Source: Polytrichum commune
Taxonomy: Eukaryota; Streptophyta; Polytrichopsida; Polytrichales; Polytrichaceae
Direction of reading: 5' to 3'
NCBI GenBank assembly: GCA_950295325.1
Contig: OX485803.1
Span: 23,066,001 to 23,130,000, forward strand
Length of the DNA: 64,000 nucleotides
In this document: positions 11,771-24,840 of the stretch, one piece after another
How positions within the stretch are numbered: the first letter of the stretch is position 1
Layout: every line of letters starts with the position of its first letter
Position numbers and translations under genes: made by a program
Notes under the pieces: model-generated
Seen by the model: only the letters and a program-made list of their open reading frames with translations
What the model was told of the DNA's origin: nothing
The model's database searches: none

Positions 11771-14700
11771 GATGACTAGTCTCTTTGGTTAGATGGATTT
11801 GAATAAGGGTGAACTTTGGTAAGAGTCTTCTGTATCAACTACAAAAAAATTGCGCCAACATAAATATTTAATCATCTAGTCAATCTTTTCTTCAATTTCA
11901 GGTGGAATAATACAAAACAATGAGCCTTTTGCAACCAATACATACTTTTCTTTCACTACCACATTGTCACTAGGGTATAATACTCAAGGAGCGAGGGTTT
12001 CCCACTTCAAAATGAAAAAAACGTGAGGTAGTGTCAAACAAGGTATGGGGAGAACCTGTGGCTCTTTGACCGCCTTCAAAGGACAAACAAAGTTGCTTTG
12101 TACAGGGTACAATGATGCAAGTGACATGGTTGAATGAAGAGTTGTGAATGGAAGAAGCAATGGAATATTGGGAAACCACTCAAAAGTTGTTGCAAGGGGA
12201 CAATTGTTTAGTGAGGCGGCCACGCCTCACTCAAGCTCTTCTTAAGAAACCGCCCTTCCGATTCCTCCACGATGTAATCACTGAGGTGAGGATTTTATCA
12301 ATCAATAAAAACTTGTATGTAAAATAGCAAGTGCTAAAAGGATCATTTCAAGTGTTGGATAAAGCTATTAATATCAAGCTAACAAATCAAATATCACAAC
12401 ATTTTTGTTTGCAATCGGAAAGGGATGCCAACACACCAACAAAATATCTTGTTTGAATTTCATGTGTGACAATTATGGTCCTTCAATAGTTTATTGGTAG
12501 ATGACCCAATACCACGTGAGCCTGATGTTATAATAGACATTCTCAGTATGTGTTCACTTATTGTGCAATATTTTATGATGTTGGTTTAGGGCAGGGTAAT
12601 AGTTTTAGCATGCTCTACCTTATTTGTTGCTAAAAATAAAGACTGAACAACTACATATCACATTTATCACTTGTTTTGTTAACATGGTAACATCACAAGT
12701 TGATCTTTACACTCCCTTAATAGCAAAGAATGGACTATTGTTTCTCACTTTGAACACATGACCATTTGAGCACATAAACCTCAAATTAAAGAACAAGTCT
12801 AAAATTCCAATTCCAAGATTTATTTGAAATTTTACTCTTCGCATGTGCAAAGGTATGTCGTCAAACCGGATTTGCTGCGGGGCTTTTAAGTCAAGATGAA
12901 TTGATCTCATCAAACATGAAGGTAAGTCACCTATATGGAAAGATCTTAGATCCCAAATTGTGTCCTTTTGCTAGATGATGTAATTGTGACCTTCACCATA
13001 ACTACGTTGAAGCTCAAATTAAGGAGATTTTGCTTTGATGCACAAACCGAGTGATCTAATATCCATTGCTTTTTTTCTCCTTTGCACTTGTAAGCTTGTT
13101 ATGTATGGATGAATGGAAGAAAATGTAAGTGTTTAGTGTAGCATATCCCATAACATCATGTTACTAACCTTATGTTGCTGCCAGGCATATAATGAGATCA
13201 TTATAAATATATTTACAAATTTAGAAAGTGCTTTTCAAATATCACCAGTTGAGACTATGTCCGTGGAAATTCCTGGGCATTATAATTGGTTGAGGTTCTA
13301 GTGTTTCCAAGTGCAACCGGATTCCATGTTGACGTCTTTCGGTTTTTCTTTGCTAAATTGGGCTACATTCTATAAAGTCTTCTAAAACGATCGGTAGCTT
13401 TTGTTAATTCTTGAACTTCAACTGGTTCATTTGTAACGTTCAAAATTGAACTCCTAAATGAGACATTATAGCACTATATAACTTTGAATAATAACAGACA
13501 CTTATTGGGATAATCAATGTAGCAGTTGGTTCTCCTTGTTCATTGCAAAGTGACCATGTTTCCATAAAGATGATGGTTAGATCAGTATGTTGGAGAGATG
13601 CTTTGTCGTTGGGCATTGACTTCCTAACTTCTCCGATCATGTTTTAGGGATCCCATTTTCCAACACGGAGAGAGGGAATTATTGAATATGACAATACCTC
13701 TCATTCATTCAATATAAAAACTTGACCATGTACATGTTTGTTGTCAATTCGTCTCGAATGACATTGAGTACACTAATTTGGGGTCTTTGCAGCTAATTTT
13801 GGTGTTGAATCAATTCAAAATCAAACCTCTGAGTTGCATACTATTCCATGGGTTTTATGTTGGACAAATGTATATGTTAATTTTCTCTCTCCTCCCAACG
13901 CCTACCATAGGGGGTGCCATAAAATCTTGGCATGTGTAGGTTTATTTGTGATTCAACCTAAATTAATCTTAATAGACTAACTTGGTATCTCCAGTCTCAA
14001 TTTAGGTACACTAAATCCAAGTCCCATTAATGTGGGCCAAAATAATCTTTTGGAGCTCACATTGTGGGCCATGTTAATTTTCAATTCGTTGTAAATCCCT
14101 AATTTTAAAATAGTTTGATCAACATAAGTTAAAATTATAAAATTCGTGCATAGCTACCATGAACTGTACATTTTTGGCTCTTGGCTCAAAATCTCGGCTC
14201 CTTGACCCAAGTGGAATATAGACTATAGCAAGTCAACCAACAACTTTAACTGTGCACCAGATTGTCCTATTGGTGTTGGTTACCATCTAGAGTCACATAT
14301 TGCTTCGGTTTTAACCGAGATCATCATTTTTATATTCAAATTAGTCAAACATTGATAATGTACGTTGAAAAGTAGTTTACTTGGTAATGAAAAGATGAAA
14401 GTCCTACTATGACGTATGGTTTAAAAACTATGGCTAAGATGTGTGAGTTGGAACTTAGCTTAAGAATGTTAATGTAAGATATATCATACAATATAGATAA
14501 CCTACTGAAGGCACACTTATTGAGGAATGTCATAGCCATTGATGCCAAGAGACAATGAACATAGATTAAGGAACGTGGACCTAAAACAAACATCTTCCGC
14601 AAGCAACCCACTACTCATAGCCCCTAGGATAGTAAACCTGCAACTAGTATGAGGCAATAAACAAATGCAAATTGAGGTCCAAGCCATTTCCTCATAATTT

Positions 14701-16591
14701 TGGAATTCATATGAAAATCATATATAGTATCAAAGTGAAGATTTTATTTCTTCTTGAATGGTCATATAGACCCTCCCACCTATAGTGTTGACAATTGAGC
14801 TTAATAAACAAAACTTGAGAACATAATCCAATCAACTTTGAACACGTGTCTTTTGGATATCCAATCTTAGGTCCATTTCTAACCATTCACCACTCACATA
14901 TAGGTCTCAATTAGGAAAATTGACCACATTACCCCTTAATGCCTAGACATCCCAAAATGGGACTATCATTTTCAAACAATCATATCTTACTGAACTATAG
15001 CATTGTTTTGTTTTTGGCTAGACATAGCTATTAAAATTGTCTATCATCTCCAAAGGTCAATCAGTAAAGTATGTGCATGGTTATCATTTATACTTCATGA
15101 AATGCTCAGATATTTTGATGGTGTGATGACTTCAAGATGATTCTATGCTTGCAACTTAGTACCAATTTGTAATATTGACTAGCTCACCAAGTTTTGCATC
15201 AAAACAATAAAATTCATGATTGTGATGTATTATCCAAATTTTTTACTTTCAAAACCTTACTAGGAGTAAAAGCAGTGTTTTGTTTCATGTTTTCAACCAT
15301 ATGGATTTGATCTATTGACATTGTCTTTTGCACCTCTTTGGTAATAGTTCTTAAAGAACCCATTGAAAACACATTGTAGAAAATGCTCTACCCCTTGGGC
15401 AAGTAAGTTAAGCCTTAAGCAACACACTTTTGTATGTGTAGTTGACTATCACACGATTCATATCCTACTTGGAACTTATGTTAAGTTAACATTGGCACAA
15501 TATTTACAATTACCACTTACAACCATGTGGGGCTCATTTTTACCCACATATTGTAAGGTGGAAGTGCTTATAACAGACCAAAATAGTACCAAAATTGTCA
15601 ACAAACATCTAAATACTTGAACTTAACACAAGCATAGAATGGAGTGTTTGCATGCCTTGAGTGCTGCACACCATCTTTGTGAGACCCAACAAGGTGATTT
15701 ATATGGTTGTATGGAATGATACAAGTTGGAACTATGATTGGTGTTGAGACAATGCTTGAACAGTTCATAGAACTTCAGGTTCCTTGTCACAATCCAATCT
15801 CTATGTATGGTGTTGGTGGTGGAATAGGGCCTTCAAGCAACACATACCTCTAAATTTTTGAGTACTAAATGGTGGAATTGGGCCTTCAAGAAGTTATAGC
15901 AACATGTGCCTTTAAATGGTAACCCACACTGATAGGAATATTTAGTATACTTTCTGGCCTCCAGAGAATGGGCAGGCAAACCATAGATACAACTCCTCTC
16001 ACATTGGGAGGCATCTAAAACTTGTGGATTGAGGCTAGAAGGGTATGAGTACTCACAAAATACCAAATCTATTTTGACCAACATTGTGGGATGCTAAGAT
16101 GGGAAAGAAAATGTTTACCAATGGCATAAAGAACATAAACCACCAAATTCTGAACACCCTCCAGAGCAACTTATACTTAGTACCACATGCACTTCCAACT
16201 GCCACAACCAAACCTTCTAAAAGTCTAGGACCTAAGGTAAGTGGCCGCATTGTGGGTGCTTCTGACTCCACAGACATTTCTGTTCTTCACAGCCTTGTCA
16301 ATTTCCCCTCAAATACAAGTGTCTGATTAAGATTGATCACTTAAGGCCCACAGACCTAACACGCAATTTAGGTTAAAAGTGAACTCATCAGGCTCATATT
16401 GACTGATGGAAGGGGAATACCTCTCCCATTTGGGGCAAACTTGTACCTAATTAATTTCCTACAGTGCCCAAGTTCTGACTACCTACCAAGTCCTTACCAG
16501 GAAAAACATAAGTGAAGATACACTCCATAGAATCTTGATGTAAGCCATGAATAAAACAAAGGGAATTGAAGGCTATTAGTTGAGAAAAAGG
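11766..16591. other. Long gene-poor AT-rich interval
   Basis: No exon chain, RNA gene or intact transposon protein is recognised. Open frames of 60-90 codons occur on both strands (for example at 14345-14611, 15363-15620 and 15833-16084), but none matches a family I know and none links by splice sites. The last few hundred bases before 16592 are probably the 3' UTR and downstream region of the SLD5 gene. Confidence 0.5.
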
Positions 16592-18919
16592 TTATACAAG
16601 TTCAATGTGGTCTTTTTCCAAGAGCCCCTTCACTGGTCTGTATCTAAGAATGTAGAGATCATTAGGCATCAAGTCCACAGTCTCATCACCCCTGCAATCC
16701 ATCCCAACCATGAAACATATGCTTTTAGTAAGCAGAGGTTCAATACAAAATGTATTTGGAACACCTTCACCTCCATAGGTAACGAATGCATATAAAAAAC
16801 AAGCATAGAGTTTACCTCTCATCAAGTTGGAAGGATCCCACAGCACCTTTGCTTCTGCAAAATACAAATGTGTCCAGCTGTGGCTCCACAACTGTAATCC
16901 GAGTGCCATGATCAAGGTACACATGAACCAGGTCTTCTAGCTTCCAGAAACATTCCTATATACAAATAAAAAAACCAATGTGCAAGATGCATGGATATTG
17001 GCAAGGATGCTTAAAACTGGTGATAGGAACAGTCTGGGGCAAAAATGGAGTACACATTACAATGTAGATAAAAGGACACAAGGTTGGCTCAAAAAGGATA
17101 CTCATGTCATTTTCCTCACTGGAAGCAGCTTGCCTAACCATCGAGTCATATGCCTTCTCCAACTTACTTAACACACAATCATGCATGTGCTTTCCCAAGA
17201 CATCCACGTACCTGCTCCATAACAGTACGATTTCAAATCAGTTACAGCCACCCACTTCCTGCGGAGGAATAATTGTGTTGAAGTTCAGATATGTGTTATT
17301 TGAGATGCTCCATATGTAAGCAGATGAGGAAATGAATTACTGTAACTAAAAATGAACCAGATTGCAGTATCACTAGATAGACTCCAACAAGACCAAGTAT
17401 TTCTTCAGCACAAGTCATAAATATTTACAAAGCATCAAGTAGGACTAGTTTCTGTAAGATTGTGCAAATCAGACAATGAAACTAGAATCAGAAGAGCTTA
17501 CTTTTGCGCAAATTCCTGCTCTAAGGGAGAAAGTCGGTCCCATAACTCAGTTGTCCTAATAATGTGCAAAGCAAAATTCTCAATCTGCCACCCATGCCAC
17601 ACACAAGTGTCAATCAAAAGCATCTACTCCTCTGAAAGAAAAACCAAGGAAAAAGGAAATGTATGAATGGTTAAGAAGTGCATTGTCAACAAAACAAAGT
17701 AACTGCCAGTTGAAAACAGATGCTTTTGGGTAGAAATAGTTGGTTACAGAGAGTAGTCTTAGAATTCAAAATTCTGTATTGGCACCAAAGACCGCTGCCT
17801 GTGGCAAAGCATTCGATTACAAAATGATACAAGTAAAAACATACACTTCGATTATAGTCAAACACAAACAAAAGGTTACGAGCTGACCTTGGTCAACCTT
17901 GTCCGCAAGTATGCTCTTAGCAGAAATGTAACACGGTTGACATCCATTTCAAAAATAGACAGCATCAGATCATCAAGAGTTTCTGTATAGGCCGCTATGT
18001 TGTCTTCCTGCGCCCACACAAGAAATCCACCATCGAGCTCAATCACATGTCTAAGAGTCTGAGGTCAACATCTCAAAATAGATGTGACCAGCATTTAATG
18101 TTGAGTTAGTGTTGATACCTATCATTTCAGTGCCAACTCAACATTTAGCTGGTAATTCATTCAACATTGATTCAACTCAATCTCTTGTGTCTTGCAACTG
18201 GAAAATATAGAAATAAAATATCAACATAACAACCATTTTGTATGCATCCATTCAATGTGGCAGTTCATGTATGTGATTGATTCTATGTGACATCAATGTT
18301 GATATATGAATTTAGAGGTTAGTGATGAATGATCAATCTAAGCTGCTGCAGAGTGACTTCTGTTTAATTTCATCCTCCCCCATCGGTGTCACGTCTTGCT
18401 GACATTTCAATTACAAAAGAAGTCCAGAAGAAAGCAATTCTCTACATTTAACCTACGGAACTTTGAGAACATCCGCTAGCTTGGGACATGCTTATGGACC
18501 GAGAATGTCAGCTCCGGATTAACAGGTCAAAGACAAAACTTCATTCATGATGCATGCCTGAAATCCTTTGAGTGCTTTGCGATTACAATTGCGTCCAAGG
18601 CTTCTGACGTGATGTGTGAATGTCCCAATCGCTAAAAAAATCCATCTCTCGATAACATACTTGCCCTGGTACATACATATCTCTCTGAAGCAACTACAGG
18701 AATGAAATTTTGTACCATGAGCGTGAGCTGTTCTCGGACTCGTCCAACGAGCAAAGTCTCATACCCTAATATTTCAGGCGCAGCTTTCTCATTTCGCCAT
18801 ACGCGTTTCAGCACCTCCACGTCGTTGGGAATATCCTCCTGAGTCCAATCGTCTTCGACGACACTGCTTGTTCCCCTGCCACTAGCATCTTCCTCACTCC
18901 AAGTTCCCCCGCTTGCCAT
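16592..18919 (-). CDS. SLD5: GINS complex subunit SLD5 (GINS4)
   Basis: SLD5 is a core subunit of the nuclear GINS complex. With MCM2-7 and CDC45, GINS forms the CMG replicative helicase. Six exons on the minus strand join in phase: 18919-18716, 18007-17888, 17584-17502, 17211-17102, 16891-16816 and 16691-16592, giving 230 residues, close to the usual 220-225. The start ATG at 18919 opens MASGGTWSEEDASG. The family hallmark DVEVLKRVWRNEKAAPEIL follows at residues 33-51, then the helical A domain with IENFALHIIRTTELWDRLSP. The C-terminal beta-rich B domain carries EPQLDTFVFCRSKGAVGSFQ and ends DHIELV. All introns are GT-AG, and the 708-base first intron holds no gene. It is divergent from VPS13. 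No disabling change is seen. Confidence 0.95.
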
Positions 18920-19301
18920 CCCTTCCCCAAATCCTGCAACTTAAGCCCTAACCCACTTGATTGCGACCACAAAGGGCCTCCTCTAATTCACCCGATCACT
19001 CTTGCCATTCTCTCCGGTCCCCCATAATAAAATTCAAATCAAGGCTCCAATCCGTCACACAGCTTCATCCGACGAGCAGAAGCATTTCTATCTCCTCTGC
19101 CAATTGCGAAGAGACTCCTTGCCAATTGAATTCCCTACTAATTTACTCTTTATCGTCATTCTCAGCACTGGCGATGTCGTCTCCCTGGAATCGTATCCTG
19201 TCTCCTTCCTTTTTCTCTCTAAGCTGAATTAATCACCCTCTGTTGTGCTGCACCTGTATATGGCGCTCCCGACGAAGCAATTCGCCGCGAAGCCCACAGA
19301 C

Positions 19302-19309
19302 TTTCCCGC
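19302..19309. promoter_or_regulatory. E2F-type site upstream of SLD5
   Basis: TTTCCCGC matches the plant E2F consensus TTTSSCGC and is extended to TTTCCCGCGAGAAA, which is nearly symmetrical. It lies about 385 bases upstream of the SLD5 start codon. Plant GINS and other replication genes are commonly E2F targets, so regulation in late G1/S is plausible. Function is inferred only from sequence. Confidence 0.6.
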
Positions 19310-20757
19310 GAGAAAGCTTGGGAGCAATGTTCGAAACAGGCTACACAAGCTTTCTGTGGATGGATGAAGAGTGGAAATGGATGCTATACAAATGAATGGA
19401 TGTTTTTAAGAACTATGCCCTAAATATTGTATTTAGTGTCATATGGTATTTTATGTTACTATGGTACTTTACAACTTCTTGTGAATAAAAGTACCAAGTA
19501 CTGTTATCTCAACTTACATTTTTGTAATGAAATAGTTACAAAGTTTGGTATATTTTGTATCCCAACTGTATATACCAGTGATGAAATATTGTCATGGTTG
19601 ATTGAATTCTGGATGAAAAATCAGTTAGTATGTGACAATAATTGTAACATTGTAAATCTATAATGCCCAAATTTTCTTACTGTCCATTTTACGTAGTTTG
19701 TGCCAACTAAATAGTAGATGCCATGTTTAACATGACACCCAAAAAGAAAATTGTAAGAGATTAGATTATGTGCTTAAAGTTTGCTAACCATTTTAAGCTC
19801 AATAATCAACATAATTGGGGAGGACATATGTGGCCTTGTTATAGCTCATTGTCCATGGACTTTGATAGTTCCATTGACAACCTAAAGTCAGAGATGGTTT
19901 AGTTGTTTGGGTGAACTAGAAAATCTCAACATTGCTCAACCATGCTCAACATTATTTTTGCATGGGTACATTTAAAAATTTGAACTAGAAATAGATTCAA
20001 CAAAGATGAGGCTTGTTAGCATCAACATGACCCAATTAAAGTGAATGTAAGCAAGTTTTGGGCGTTCTAGATGTGGTAGCTAGAGACTTCACATAACTTA
20101 TGTTTGATAATGGTAAGTAATGGTTCTATACATAAATCCTATAGTCTATGATCCTATATTAGCATATAACTGATTAATCGTATACATCTCATGCACCCAT
20201 CATCCTTTGGATGCTCTTTTCAAATGTTATTACTTATTGAAACATCAACAATTAAAGATATGAATTTTTGAAACACTATGAATATCCAAAATTCAACCTA
20301 GTTCTCTTAATTCCAACTTCTCTCAAAATCAATCAAGCCGTAACTTCTAAACAAATATACCCAAATTGTATGGATTTAATATTCCACTACCTAAATCGTA
20401 TATTGTTAATGGATGGGTAGCGCATTGGGGAGCCTTTACTTCATAAGGACTCAATATTAAATCTTAAATTTTATGGAATTGGTGATGGCATCTCATAACA
20501 TGAAGATTGAATGTGGAAAATGTCAGGGAATATTTTGTAGAATATTTTTAGTTCCACAAAACATTGTTATGGATTTGAATAATATTATGCTCATAGCTCC
20601 AAGTAACATAAGATAACATACAACATAAAGTAATCAAATAAGGCCCATCTACCTAGTTTTTAGGATGAGCTGCCTTTGCCACAAGTCTTGGAACTTGGAA
20701 GTGTCGGAGGTCTCTATGTGGGAAATTGGAAGACCCTTGGAGCCCAAGCGTTGAAGA
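19310..20757. other. Divergent intergenic spacer
   Basis: AT-rich spacer between SLD5 and VPS13. Around 19425-19480, CTAAATATTGTATTTAGTGT and the sequence after it match, in inverted orientation, a segment near 790-862, marking another dispersed repeat. No gene is recognised. Confidence 0.5.
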
Positions 20758-20769
20758 GGGGGGGGGGGG
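20758..20769. repeat. G12 homopolymer
   Basis: Twelve consecutive G residues in the presumed promoter or 5' region of VPS13. Its length is likely to be unstable or mis-sequenced. Confidence 0.85.
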
Positions 20770-21084
20770 TCTTAAAAAGGGAGGCCTTTCGAAAGGGGTC
20801 TGAAAGCAGCAAAGGAAGCAAAACCAGAGAGGGCGAACGAAGACTCTGAGAAGACTCGAAGAACTTTAGATTGCAGAGGCACGCAACGACGACAACGACG
20901 ACAACAACAACAGGCTCACGATTCCATCGCTGGAAAAACCAAGCCTCACTTGAATGCTCGCAAAAATCGTTGCTCCAATCCCCTCGCCATTTTGCCACCT
21001 TCAACTCCACGCCATCCAAGTAAGCCTCTCCAGCAATTCATTAATTTCCCGCCCTGCTCCTGGAATTGACTTGATTCAAGAATG

Positions 21085-21930
21085 AATGTGCGCAGCTGTA
21101 TCCTGTGTTAGGGTTTCCATAAGCGGGAGCAGAAAAATCAGGGAGGTTCCTTGGATCGAACTCGACCTCATCCGAGTACGTGGCCACTGCAAATGTTTAA
21201 ATTCATGTTTAAATTCAACGGTGAAGTGCTGTGATTGGAATATGAATGCGCGCAGTAAATTTCTGTGTTAGGGTTTATATGAACGTGAGCAGACGATTAA
21301 CGAGGTTTCTTTGAATTGAATTGGACCTCATCCGAGTACGTGGCCTCTGTTGCACGGAATACTTCTTGTTTTGATTGAAATAAGCGAATTTGCCGTGATG
21401 GGAATCTGAATGTGCGCAGAAGTATTTTGTGTTAGGGATTTTATGAACGTGAGAAGGAAAATAACGAGGTTTCTTGGATTGAATTGGACCTCATCCGAGT
21501 ACGTGGCCTCTGTTGCATGGAATAATTCATGATCTGTATGCCGTGTTTGGAATATGAATGTGCGCAGGAGTAATTGCATCCGTGTTAGGACTTTCGTGAT
21601 TGCGACTAGAAATTTTTCGTGGTTGTGTGAGTCTAGTTATACATCATTCAAGTACATAGCCTCTGCATGGAATAATTCACATTCTGCCTGCAAAGGAGAT
21701 TGGCAAAATTGAAGAATTTTAGAGCGCAGGTATATTCTGTGTTAGGGTGTATTCAAGCAGAAAGTTTATGAGGTGTCCCGAATCTAATTCGAACTCATCC
21801 AAGGACATAGCTTGAACGGGACAATTCACATTCTGCTTGCACCAAGGAATTGGCAGCATTGAAGAATTTTTGGTGCAGGCATAGTCTGTGTTAGAGTTTT
21901 CGTGAATGGTAGCAGAAACAACGCTCCTGA
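21085..21930. repeat. Six-unit ~155 bp tandem repeat ahead of VPS13
   Basis: The block GAATGTGCGCAG, then CTGTGTTAGGG, then ACGAGGTTTCTTGGAT, then CCTCATCCGAGTACGTGGCC recurs six times. The TGTGTTAG landmark falls at about 21104, 21264, 21428, 21581, 21738 and 21887. The first three units are well conserved and each keeps ACGTGGC (21178, 21338, 21501), the core of an ABA-response/G-box-like element. Later units have drifted to ACATAGC. The array ends about 560 bases before the VPS13 start codon, so it sits in the promoter or the 5' UTR/leader intron. Confidence 0.85.
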
Positions 21931-22486
21931 ATGTGTTAATGTGTTATTCAAGTCGGCTTTGATGAGAATGTCATACAGAATTTGAGGAAAAAGCGTCATT
22001 CAATGTGTGTACATGCTGCCATGCGATGGTAATGTCATGATCTGCATATTGAGGGGGTCATAATATGTCACAAAATCAGACAGACCAGGAAGGTCACACA
22101 AATTTTTTATATGTAGCAGGTTATGGAGAGCCAATGAAGATTTGATCAACAGCTCTTGTAACTGATGCGTATGCGAGTGATGATTAATGGGGCGTCCAGT
22201 GATCGATGGAATATTTAGGGCACCTTGGTCTCTGTCTGAAGCATATAATTGAGTGAATCCATGCCTGTGGCGATTGTTATATATATCTTATAAAAAAAGA
22301 ATTGGTGCTTGCGAAGATGTGAAAAAACAGGGAGAGACAAGTGAAAGGGGAAGATCAGGCGCAAAAAAAAGAGACTGTTTAGTTGTTATCACTAAGGGTG
22401 AGGGGATGTTGAGAAGGTGTGAATTGGGGCGGGGCAACCAGCAGCAAAGGGGAGATGCATAGAGTGGGTGGGGAAGGTGGACTGCA

Positions 22487-24840
22487 ATGTTGGGGAGCGT
22501 GGTGTACCAGGTGCTGGCTGGCTACCTGGGTCACTATGTCAAAGACATGCAGCGAGAGCAGTTCCGGATTGGCCTTTGGAGTGGTGAGTTTCTTCAGGGT
22601 CTTATTTCATAGTTACTTTCCTTAATTCCCCTGAGCATGTATTATTCAACATGAATTTTTTTCTGGAAAGTCACATTTAGTAAGTTTGATCAGTAGAGCC
22701 TTTCTTCGATACCAACCTTCGTGAGCTGAGATGAAAAAAGATATTATCCAAGGGCACCTCAAATGGTAAAGGGGCGATGTCATGACTTTTCAAAGGGGGC
22801 AATTCAAATTTCTGTTATCAAATGGAGGACAGAGAACTTCTACACAGAAACTGTGAGGCAACTCCTAGAATCTCAGATCTGGGGCTCAAAAGGGGATTTG
22901 GGTCCTGCGTTCAAGTTAACAGATATACAGCCCTATGTGTTGGATTTTGGTTAAAGCATACTGTAATCAAGATATTAGATATCCAAGAGAGTGCTTATAC
23001 AAGAAATTGTGCTTCTGAGTTCCAGTGGCGAACATTTTGAGGTGGAATTGGAATGTCAGAGTATTCAGGATAGAATATATTAGTTTTGTGTTTTTGGATG
23101 TGAAGTGACTCAACTCCAGTGGGTGATTCTGATATTATGGTAGGTCTGAAACCTGCAGTATAAAAGTTTATTATAGTTAATAATGGAGTATACTAAGAGG
23201 CAATGCTTAGATAGCTTAAATGAAGCTCAGGGGACATTGGAGGGAATGTAAATGGTGTAGTGATGATAGTAATTGGACTACTTCTCGTGCTTCCCCAACT
23301 ATATAGGCATTCATATAGGTTACAAAGAAACATGGAAGAAGTAGTGGGATTTAAATTTTTTTATGGATGTGAGTTTTGTAATTCAATGTTCATGAACTGA
23401 TGAGGAGTGTTGAGACTTGGAGAAGAAAAATTTGGATCTTTTATAGGTTGACTCAATCGCTCAATGAGTGCAGGAGAGGTTCTATTGGAAAACATGGACT
23501 TGCGATTGGAAGCCTTTGACTACTTACAGCTGCCCTTTAGCATTAAGCAAGGTAAGTTCTAGTCCTCTTTATTCTATCTTTGTTTTGTAGAATTTTGTGA
23601 GGGGTTTAGAATAGGAACGTTGGTTCAGGCTGCTTTGAATAACGATGTGATATGTGTTAATATGTTGAAGTGTCTTACCAACAATGTGCTTGGAACTGTT
23701 TTGCAGCTTCAGTAGGGAAGTTGAGAATTATAGTACCCTGGAAAAAGCTGGGGTGGGAACCAATCTTGATCTCTCTTGAAGATGTGACAATTTGTGCTGG
23801 TCCTCGTGAGGAGTCAGAGGTGTGTTGACTGCTATTTAATGGATGTATTTGTGATTTGCTCTGCATCTATCTCCTGTTAGAATGTCTACATTGCTCATAA
23901 GCCATAAAAAGGATGTGTGTAAATGCAAGTTCCAAGAGCAGGAATTGAATACATATTGCTTATTAAAAGTACCTTGTGATTACCTCACTTTTTAATGATA
24001 AAGTTCCTAACGGTGATCTGAGAAGTGATGGAATGTTATATAGAACTCACAATCTGCTTGGTTGTCAGTGGGATGCAGAAGCTTCAGAAAGAAGAGAGTT
24101 GGCAGCCAAGAAAGCTGCTCTAGCTTCTGCAGAAATTGCAAAATTTTCAAAATGTGTTTCTGGTATCACGCTGTAACCATAGATTATTCATTTTGAACCT
24201 CATCATGATTTGGATTTTGTTGGTTCCACCTACTATAGTATCAGGACTTAAGAATTCAGTTTCAAGTCAAACCAGGACAAGATGCCATTTTAATACTGCT
24301 CTTTGGAGATACATGTCTCTTTAATTATTATGTATTGAGAGATGATGTGGACCTTTTTTTGGTTGTCTTCCTTACGAATCAATAAGCTCCACGATAGGGA
24401 GAAGTTGGGCCCTAGTTCTTTGTTTGTAGACCATTTATGTGAAGACGCTCAATTTGAATTCTAGTAGCAATGGCTTCTGTAAGTAAATTTTTGGCAATCA
24501 ACACTCTGTGCACTCTGGATGTGTTTTATGGTATTCAAACTGCAAGTCAGTGTATCCTTTGGAATGGTGTTTATTCCAATACTAATTATACCATGTTTAT
24601 GGCAGAGACAAAGTCAGGGCAGTCCTTCTTGTCCAATTTCTTTGGGAAAGTAAGCTTTCATTCTGAGAGCCTTTTTGTACTCTGATTTCCCAGTTCTCTC
24701 TGACCACAGATCAAGTGCTGCAGTCTCCACATCACAAATATTTTAACACCTGTGATGTTGTTGAGCAGATTGTTGACAATGTGCAAGTGATTGTGAGTAA
24801 AGTGCATATTCAGTACATGGACAAGAAAACTGATCCAGAG
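22487..24840 (+). other. VPS13 Chorein_N exons
   Basis: Six exons encode the N-terminal lipid-entry end. GEVLLENMDLRLEAFDYLQL follows the first 32 residues. Then come VGKLRIIVPWKKLGWEPILI and ISLEDVTIC, a basic helix ERRELAAKKAALASAEIAKF, and IVDNVQVIVSKVHIQYMDKK. These motifs in this order are diagnostic of Chorein_N. The domain is predicted to contact the donor membrane and to begin the hydrophobic groove. Confidence 0.9.

Noticed and set aside
20714-21019. Minus-strand 101-codon frame with poly-valine
   Set aside because: It arises from a GAC/AAC repeat beside a G12 tract in the promoter region of VPS13; no splice or homology support.
21045-21052. Second TTTCCCGC as an E2F site for VPS13
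   Set aside because: It is an exact consensus match, but VPS13 is not an expected cell-cycle target and one 8-base match in this spacer can occur by chance; kept only as a note under SLD5.
24470-24604. Open frame MASVSKFLAINTLCTL as an extra VPS13 exon
   Set aside because: It lies in the intron before the exon 24605-24648; the flanking exons join in phase without it.
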